Shown here: positions 61,508 to 64,000 of the stretch, one piece after another
Layout: every line of letters starts with the position of its first letter
Position numbering within the stretch: position 1 is the stretch's first letter
Origin: CAYGTO01 sp964352815
GTDB lineage: Bacteria; Pseudomonadota; Alphaproteobacteria; Rickettsiales; UBA3002
Assembly (NCBI GenBank): GCA_964352815.1
Contig: CAYGTO010000010.1
Span: 1 to 64,000, forward strand
Reading direction: 5' to 3'
Length of the DNA stretch: 64,000 nt
Made by a program: the position numbers and the translations under genes
Notes under the pieces: model-generated
The model's database searches: none
The model's input: the letters and a program-made list of their open reading frames with translations, nothing else
Told to the model about the DNA's origin: nothing

Positions 61508-62161
61508 ATGTCATCCGCGCTTAACGCATATGAAAGGTGGAAGGATGCCTTTGGTGTTTCACGTGAAACATTTGAGCGCATAGAAACCTATGGGCGCCTT
61601 CTTCTTCAGTGGAGTAAGAAAATCAATCTGATTTCCCACGCCGATCAAACCCATTTATGGGAACGGCATTTATGGGATTCAGCGCATCTCTATCAGACCA
61701 TGCAACAGAATGTTTCACGTGAAACATTCGAGAAGGGGCGGCTTCTTGATATTGGATCTGGGGGAGGACTCCCCGGTTGCATTTTGGCCATACTAGGGAA
61801 GAAGTATGTCACACTTGTCGAGAGTGACGAAAGAAAAACAGCGTTTCTTCATCGGGTTAATGGGGAGCTAAGCTTAGCTATGGCTATTCACACACAGCGT
61901 ATCGAAAATGTTTCACGTGAAACATTCGACCTTATCACAGCACGAGCACTCGCCCCCGTCTCCCAACTTTTAGGATATTCCGAGCCGTTTATGGGGACAG
62001 ATTCGGTTTGTTTCTTTCCTAAAGGCAGACAGTGGCGTAAGGAAATAGACGAAGCAAAACAGAGATGGCACTTCACGGTTCGGGCACATCCAGGCCACAG
62101 CGACCCAGAAGCTGCGATCCTAACACTCTCGGAACTACAAGCACATGACGCGAATTCTTAG
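61508..62161 (+). CDS. rsmG: 16S rRNA (guanine-527-N7)-methyltransferase RsmG (GidB)
   Basis: RsmG methylates G527 in the 530 loop of 16S rRNA. The 217-residue product has the SAM-binding motif LLDIGSGGGLPGCILAI and LITARALAPVSQLL. Three copies of the hexapeptide VSRETF (about residues 18-23, 70-75 and 136-141) are encoded by three perfect parS sites in one frame, so the gene doubles as a centromere region. parA starts inside its last 17 bases. Confidence 0.95.
   Translation: MSSALNAYERWKDAFGVSRETFERIETYGRLLLQWSKKINLISHADQTHLWERHLWDSAHLYQTMQQNVSRETFEKGRLLDIGSGGGLPGCILAILGKKYVTLVESDERKTAFLHRVNGELSLAMAIHTQRIENVSRETFDLITARALAPVSQLLGYSEPFMGTDSVCFFPKGRQWRKEIDEAKQRWHFTVRAHPGHSDPEAAILTLSELQAHDANS
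61555..61570. other. parS site 2 (in rsmG)
   Basis: Perfect TGTTTCACGTGAAACA within codons encoding GVSRETF near the N-terminus of RsmG. Confidence 0.93.
61711..61726. other. parS site 3 (in rsmG)
   Basis: Perfect TGTTTCACGTGAAACA encoding NVSRETF, 156 bases after site 2. Confidence 0.93.
61909..61924. other. parS site 4 (in rsmG)
   Basis: Perfect TGTTTCACGTGAAACA encoding NVSRETF, 198 bases after site 3. Confidence 0.93.
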
Positions 62162-62963
62162 TGTGGTCAATCAAAAGGGCGGGGTCGGCAAAACCACGAC
62201 CACTGTCAATATGGCCACGGCCCTTGCCGCGATTGGAAAAGAGGTTCTCCTAATTGATCTCGACCCGCAAGGCAATGCCAGCACGGGTTTAGGCCTCGAT
62301 GCGGCCGACCGCACCTCAACGATTTATGACGCTATGGCCGCGCCGGAAACCACCGAACAATACATACTTCCATCGAAAATACAGCGGCTTAGCATCCTTC
62401 CTTCGACCATTGATCTCTCCGGGGCAGAGATTGAATTGGTGGGCATTGAGGGGCGTGAATTCATTCTGAAGGATGTCGCGCGTCACATCCCATCCCGTTT
62501 TGATTATTGCATCATTGATTGCCCGCCATCCCTCGGCCTGTTGACGATGAACGCCCTGTGCGCCTCGGATGCGGCCCTCATTCCCCTGCAATGCGAGTTT
62601 TATGCACTGGAAGGGCTCAGCCATTTATTGAAAACCATCACATTGATGCAAGGCCGGCTAAACCCTACACTCACAATTCAAGGCGTTGTGCTGACCATGT
62701 ATGATAAACGCAACCGGCTCACGCAGCAGATCGAGGCCGATGTGCGCGGATTTCTAGGAGAGCAAGTGTATAAGACGGTCATCCCCCGCAATGTTCGCAT
62801 GTCGGAAGCGCCGTCTCACGGTAAGCCTGCCTTGCTGTATGACCTCAACTGCGCTGGCTCACAAGCCTATCTCAAATTAGCGCGTGAGCTGATTCGCCGT
62901 GAACGGCTCGCCACCAAAACCAATGAAACGACAGCGAAAGCACCCACCGAAGAAGTGGCTTAG
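62145..62963 (+). CDS. parA: Chromosome partitioning ATPase ParA
   Basis: ParA binds DNA in its ATP form and moves ParB-parS complexes. The 272-residue product has the deviant Walker A NQKGGVGKTTTTVN near the start, IDLDPQGNASTGLG, and the Walker B-like region DYCIIDCPPSLGLLTMNAL. Full length, with a start overlapping rsmG by 17 bases. parB follows after 52 bases. Confidence 0.96.
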   Translation: MTRILSVVNQKGGVGKTTTTVNMATALAAIGKEVLLIDLDPQGNASTGLGLDAADRTSTIYDAMAAPETTEQYILPSKIQRLSILPSTIDLSGAEIELVGIEGREFILKDVARHIPSRFDYCIIDCPPSLGLLTMNALCASDAALIPLQCEFYALEGLSHLLKTITLMQGRLNPTLTIQGVVLTMYDKRNRLTQQIEADVRGFLGEQVYKTVIPRNVRMSEAPSHGKPALLYDLNCAGSQAYLKLARELIRRERLATKTNETTAKAPTEEVA

Positions 62964-63015
62964 CCCCTTCCGAGAAACCGTGCCACACGCTATCATAGAC
63001 AAAAAAGGAGTATTT

Positions 63016-64000
63016 ATGGAATCTAAAACCGCATCAAAAGGCTTGGGGAAGGGGCTTTCAGCCCTGATGAGCGAGGAATACAGCGCTACTGTGAAAGAGG
63101 CGCCGCGCCCATCCGCCGCACAAAATACTGGCGCCGCATCTACCGAATCTAAAGGCGATTCCGGAAGCAAAGAGAATCGGATTCTCAGCATTCCGGTCGA
63201 ATCGCTACATTCCGGAATGTACCAGCCGCGGCAACATTTCGATAATGCCTCCCTGGAAGAACTCGCCGAATCGATCCGCGTTAACGGGATCATGCAACCG
63301 ATTATCGTACGCGCTTCTCAAGAAAAAACGGGCCTCTATGAAATCATCGCCGGGGAGCGGCGCTGGCGCGCGGCACAGAAAGCAGAGCTGAACTATGTAC
63401 CCGTAATCGTCCGCGATATTGACGATAAGCAGACCCTTGAGCTGGCCCTGATCGAGAATATTCAGCGCCAAGATTTATCTCCCCTCGAAGAAGCACGCGG
63501 GTTCAAACGCTTAATGGAAGAGTTTCACTACACGCAAGAAGGACTCTCGACCGTCGTGGGCAAAAGCCGGAGCCATGTGTCGAACCTGATACGCCTCTTG
63601 ACCTTGCCGGCGAGCATCCATCCCTACATTGATGATGGTTCGCTTTCGATGGGCCATGCGCGCGCACTGATCGGCCTTGAGAATGAGAAAATGGCAGAGG
63701 AAATCGCCGCTGCGATCATTGAGAAAGGCCTCAATGTCCGCCAGGTGGAAACACTGCGTCGGAAGATTGTGAACGGGGAAGGGGGGGCAGACACGTATAA
63801 GAAAACCGCCCCTAAACGCAGCCAAGGCTATGGCCAAGACGTGCCAAAACCCGAGGAAATCCAGGAGCTTGAAGGCGCTTTATCTAATGCGCTCGGAATG
63901 AATGTTACCATTCAGGACAGAGGCAATCGCGGCGCTTTTATCATGGAATATGAATCGCTTGCACAGCTGGATGACATCATCCAGCGTCTGACCGACAGCG
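63016..64000 (+). CDS. parB: Chromosome partitioning protein ParB (3' end beyond the window)
   Basis: The first 328 codons are present. The N-terminal ParA-interacting peptide (SKGLGKGLSALMSE) is followed by the CTPase motif GERRWRA, the segment ENIQRQDLSPLEEARGF, a helix-turn-helix (LSTVVGKSRSHVSNLIRL) that reads parS, and most of the C-terminal dimerisation domain. AAAAGGAG lies six bases before the ATG. ParB loads at the four parS sites just upstream and spreads by CTP-dependent sliding in known systems. Confidence 0.95.
   Translation, partial: MESKTASKGLGKGLSALMSEEYSATVKEAPRPSAAQNTGAASTESKGDSGSKENRILSIPVESLHSGMYQPRQHFDNASLEELAESIRVNGIMQPIIVRASQEKTGLYEIIAGERRWRAAQKAELNYVPVIVRDIDDKQTLELALIENIQRQDLSPLEEARGFKRLMEEFHYTQEGLSTVVGKSRSHVSNLIRLLTLPASIHPYIDDGSLSMGHARALIGLENEKMAEEIAAAIIEKGLNVRQVETLRRKIVNGEGGADTYKKTAPKRSQGYGQDVPKPEEIQELEGALSNALGMNVTIQDRGNRGAFIMEYESLAQLDDIIQRLTDS

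Overview
This 64-kb window is chromosomal DNA of an alphaproteobacterium. Four things support that: a circularly permuted two-piece ssrA (tmRNA) gene; a 1608-residue NAD-glutamate dehydrogenase; an alpha-type SspB ending in a ClpX-binding tail; and the order mnmE, mnmG, rsmG, parA, parB with four perfect parS sites, which places the right end near the replication origin. The gene set is that of an aerobic Gram-negative cell: cytochrome bc1, oxygen-dependent HemF, Kdo synthesis, lipoprotein processing and murein recycling. I cannot fix the order or genus. The repeat content resembles that of host-associated or reduced alphaproteobacterial lineages, but purine synthesis and the central enzymes seen here are intact.

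Layout. 0-11 kb: greA, an ELM1-family protein, a peroxiredoxin with thioredoxin reductase, a LysR regulator, a candidate C-rich-loop sRNA, an aminotransferase, ychF, a truncated haemoglobin, a response regulator, ssrA and sspB. 11-21.4 kb: hemW and a cluster matching the enterobacterial yra locus (LpoA-like protein divergent from rsmI, yraN and a BON lipoprotein), then gshB and gdhB. 21.4-34.9 kb: a minus-strand run from a CaCA exchanger through secF, ribF, lspA, a DUF3035 lipoprotein, two M16 proteins, pgi, mutL, a capD-like gene and purH. 35-40 kb: murJ, uppP and petABC. 40.3-43.4 kb: a patch of unfamiliar genes including a two-domain cytidine-deaminase-like protein. 43.5-50.6 kb: hemF, ampG, an adenosine-kinase-type gene, kdsB, a membrane cytochrome c, nfeD, a stomatin-like protein and an entericidin-like peptide. 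50.7-57.5 kb: the YejABEF peptide ABC transporter and a quinone oxidoreductase. 57.9-64 kb: mnmE, mnmG, rsmG, parA and parB (cut by the window end).

The most striking content is not a gene cluster but a community of short dispersed palindromic repeats (called families A to I here). They lie between genes, inside the intervening segment of ssrA, and in frame inside four conserved genes: hemW once, hemF three times, yejF once and mnmE twice. Three copies of family B lie in three unrelated proteins and enter and leave translation in the same frame. Family A carries a hairpin whose arm sequence differs between copies while pairing is kept. This resembles the palindromic elements known from Rickettsia genes, with several families active together and one element nested inside others.

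Other points of note are a tmRNA tag with a duplicated ANDN block, three parS sites inside rsmG that each encode VSRETF, and a recurrent promoter layout (-10 box, six bases, ATG) that predicts leaderless mRNAs for sspB, murJ, nfeD, hemF and others.
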